A stretch of 8,020 bases of DNA from positions 1 through 8,020 of the forward strand of contig PCBE01000077.1 in assembly GCA_002731295.1 (NCBI GenBank), read 5' to 3'. Positions 7,058-8,020 of this stretch are shown one piece after another. Made by a program: the position numbers and the translations under genes. Under the pieces are notes generated by a model. The model was not told the DNA's origin, did not search any database, and saw only the letters and a list, made by a program, of their open reading frames with translations. The stretch comes from Acidiferrobacteraceae bacterium. GTDB taxonomy: Bacteria > Pseudomonadota > Gammaproteobacteria > Arenicellales > UBA868. Position 1 is the first letter of the stretch, and each line of letters opens with the position of its first letter.

Positions 7058-7085
7058 GAGGCCAAGAAGCTAGCTTCTTGGCCTC
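7058..7085. terminator. Perfect 28-bp palindrome, intercistronic stem-loop after the binding-protein gene
   Basis: The left arm GAGGCCAAGAAGCT (7058-7071) is followed at once by its exact reverse complement (7072-7085), giving a 14-bp arm with no spacer; in RNA about 12 pairs would form around a four-base loop. It starts 26 bp after the stop of the binding-protein gene (7112) in the direction of transcription. The bases that follow on the minus strand (TTGGTTATTG) are only moderately T-rich, so it is more likely a partial terminator or an mRNA-stabilising hairpin than a full stop. In LIV-type operons such an element commonly lets the binding protein be made in excess of the membrane parts. 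A regulator binding site is a possible alternative. Confidence 0.65.
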
Positions 7086-7111
7086 AAGTCGTCATAGAAA
7101 TTGAATTCAGA

Positions 7112-8020
7112 CTAATTCGTCATCGCTCGTACCTTGGCTTTAACTTGAGAAACCTCTTCAAGCGAGATACCACCAATATCAACATAGTCACCATCCTTTA
7201 TTTTCATCATGACAAATGGTCCGGCGACGTCACCGTAGGGGTCAAAATCGATCGGCCCCGTTGCACCAACATACCAAATATTCTTACCTGCTTTGATAGC
7301 TTTGATCGCAGCTTTTAAACCGTCGACGCCACCATAATGTTCCTCACCATCCGGACCAGTGATTTCTCGAACGATCTTAGCAAGTGTTGGACCACTCGTG
7401 TCCAGACCACGCATGTCTGCTGTGACCATCGCCAGGCCAATTAATACACCGGCGTCATATCCTGAATTCCTACCCGGTCCCTTCGGGGTCGCATCCCAGC
7501 GTACCTGGAAGTCGGATTCCATTTTTTTGAGTGAAGAGTTCGCTGGAGTACCAGGGCTGATAAACCATGCATTCTTCAGAAGCTCTTGACCAACAGTATC
7601 TACAAATGCACTGTCGTTCATACCTTGCGGCATGATGAAATTCTGCGGTCCATCAAATCGAATCCAATCCCTGAAATGTTTGACGCCGTCCTGAGTATTA
7701 CTAAGCATATACAAGCTGTCGGGATTACCCTCCAGTGTTTTTGTGATTTCAGACCGGTAAGATGGTTGATCTGGATTAAATGCCACGGAATTGCCTATCT
7801 CTCCACCCAAGGCCTTAAATGCATCTATAAAGCCAGCCTGGTTATTTTTCCCCCAATCATTATTAAAATAGATAATCGCTGGCTTACGAAAACCCGCCTG
7901 ATAAGCCATCATAGCTGCAGCAACCGCTTGTAGTGAATCTGACGACAAAGTGCGAAAAAACAGTCCTTTCGTCTCCCCTCTTTTAGCCATATTCGTAAAC
8001 GTTGACGACGTCGATGCGGT
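7112..8020 (-). CDS. Branched-chain amino acid-type ABC transporter substrate-binding protein, partial (N-terminus beyond window)
   Basis: This is the C-terminal 302 residues of a periplasmic type-1 binding protein (Peripl_BP_6, LivJ/LivK-like). The frame stays open to the window edge: the ten codons before Met at 7990 read TASTSSTFTN and join smoothly to GLFFRTLSSDSLQAVAAA, the usual serine/threonine-rich ligand-binding stretch and second-lobe start of this family. The Met at 7990 is therefore internal, and the signal peptide and roughly the first 100-130 residues are missing. Further family marks are IIYFNNDWGKNN, AFKALGGEIGNSVAFNP, the mid-protein RNSGYDAGVLIGLAM, and GATGPIDFDPYGDVAGPF near the C-terminus. 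The stop is TAG. It would capture the solute in the periplasm and deliver it to LivHM. The ligand cannot be inferred with confidence; divergence from strict Leu/Ile/Val binders is possible. Confidence 0.93.
   Translation of the reverse strand, partial: TASTSSTFTNMAKRGETKGLFFRTLSSDSLQAVAAAMMAYQAGFRKPAIIYFNNDWGKNNQAGFIDAFKALGGEIGNSVAFNPDQPSYRSEITKTLEGNPDSLYMLSNTQDGVKHFRDWIRFDGPQNFIMPQGMNDSAFVDTVGQELLKNAWFISPGTPANSSLKKMESDFQVRWDATPKGPGRNSGYDAGVLIGLAMVTADMRGLDTSGPTLAKIVREITGPDGEEHYGGVDGLKAAIKAIKAGKNIWYVGATGPIDFDPYGDVAGPFVMMKIKDGDYVDIGGISLEEVSQVKAKVRAMTN

Noticed and set aside
7586..7933. 115-codon open frame on the plus strand
   Set aside because: It is opposite the well-supported binding-protein gene and has no recognisable protein character.
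7112..7990. Methionine at 7990 as the start of the binding-protein gene
   Set aside because: The frame stays open to 8020, the residues before it continue the family sequence, and a start there would remove the signal peptide and most of the first lobe.

Overview
The window is a bacterial catabolic or uptake locus, almost certainly proteobacterial and perhaps marine or alphaproteobacterial. That placement rests on protein style and a mid-range base composition: hand counts give about 52% GC over bases 1-360, 49% over 4561-4920 and 45% over 1561-1920. No marker gene fixes the taxon. All eight supported genes lie on the minus strand and are transcribed from the right edge (8020) towards the left edge (1).

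Layout in transcription order. At 8020-7112 is the C-terminal ~300 residues of a branched-chain-amino-acid-type (HAAT/LIV) substrate-binding protein, cut by the window edge. A 132-bp gap with a perfect 28-bp palindrome follows. Next come the two ATPases livG (6979-6209) and livF (6181-5426, GTG start with a strong ribosome binding site). Then come the two permeases livH (5429-4524) and livM (4531-3593). livF-livH overlap by 4 bp and livH-livM by 8 bp, so these genes form one operon. Downstream, in the same direction, are an HGGXW-type alpha/beta hydrolase (3523-2654) and an unusual fusion of an aldo/keto reductase with a RidA/YjgF domain (2544-1060). After a 365-bp non-coding stretch with several dyad sites comes a DIM6/NTAB-type flavin reductase family protein (694-17).

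Together this reads as an importer for a small organic solute, probably an amino-acid-like, amide or aromatic/N-heterocyclic compound, coupled to enzymes that process it. The hydrolase may open an amide or ester. The fusion protein may reduce an aldehyde or ketone while its RidA domain handles a reactive intermediate. The flavin protein may supply reduced flavin to a monooxygenase not seen here. The mix of RidA domain, alpha/beta hydrolase, flavin reductase and transporter resembles the functional set of the Rut pyrimidine pathway, but no RutA-like oxygenase or RutB is present, so this is only an analogy. The substrate cannot be read from the sequence.

The points most worth a second look are the AKR-RidA fusion, whose RidA half lacks the usual catalytic arginine; the cluster of CAGATAC/GTATCTG half-sites upstream of the flavin reductase; the perfect palindrome between the binding-protein gene and livG; and AT-rich dyads just before the two downstream enzyme genes. 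No mobile element, CRISPR array, tRNA or rRNA was seen.
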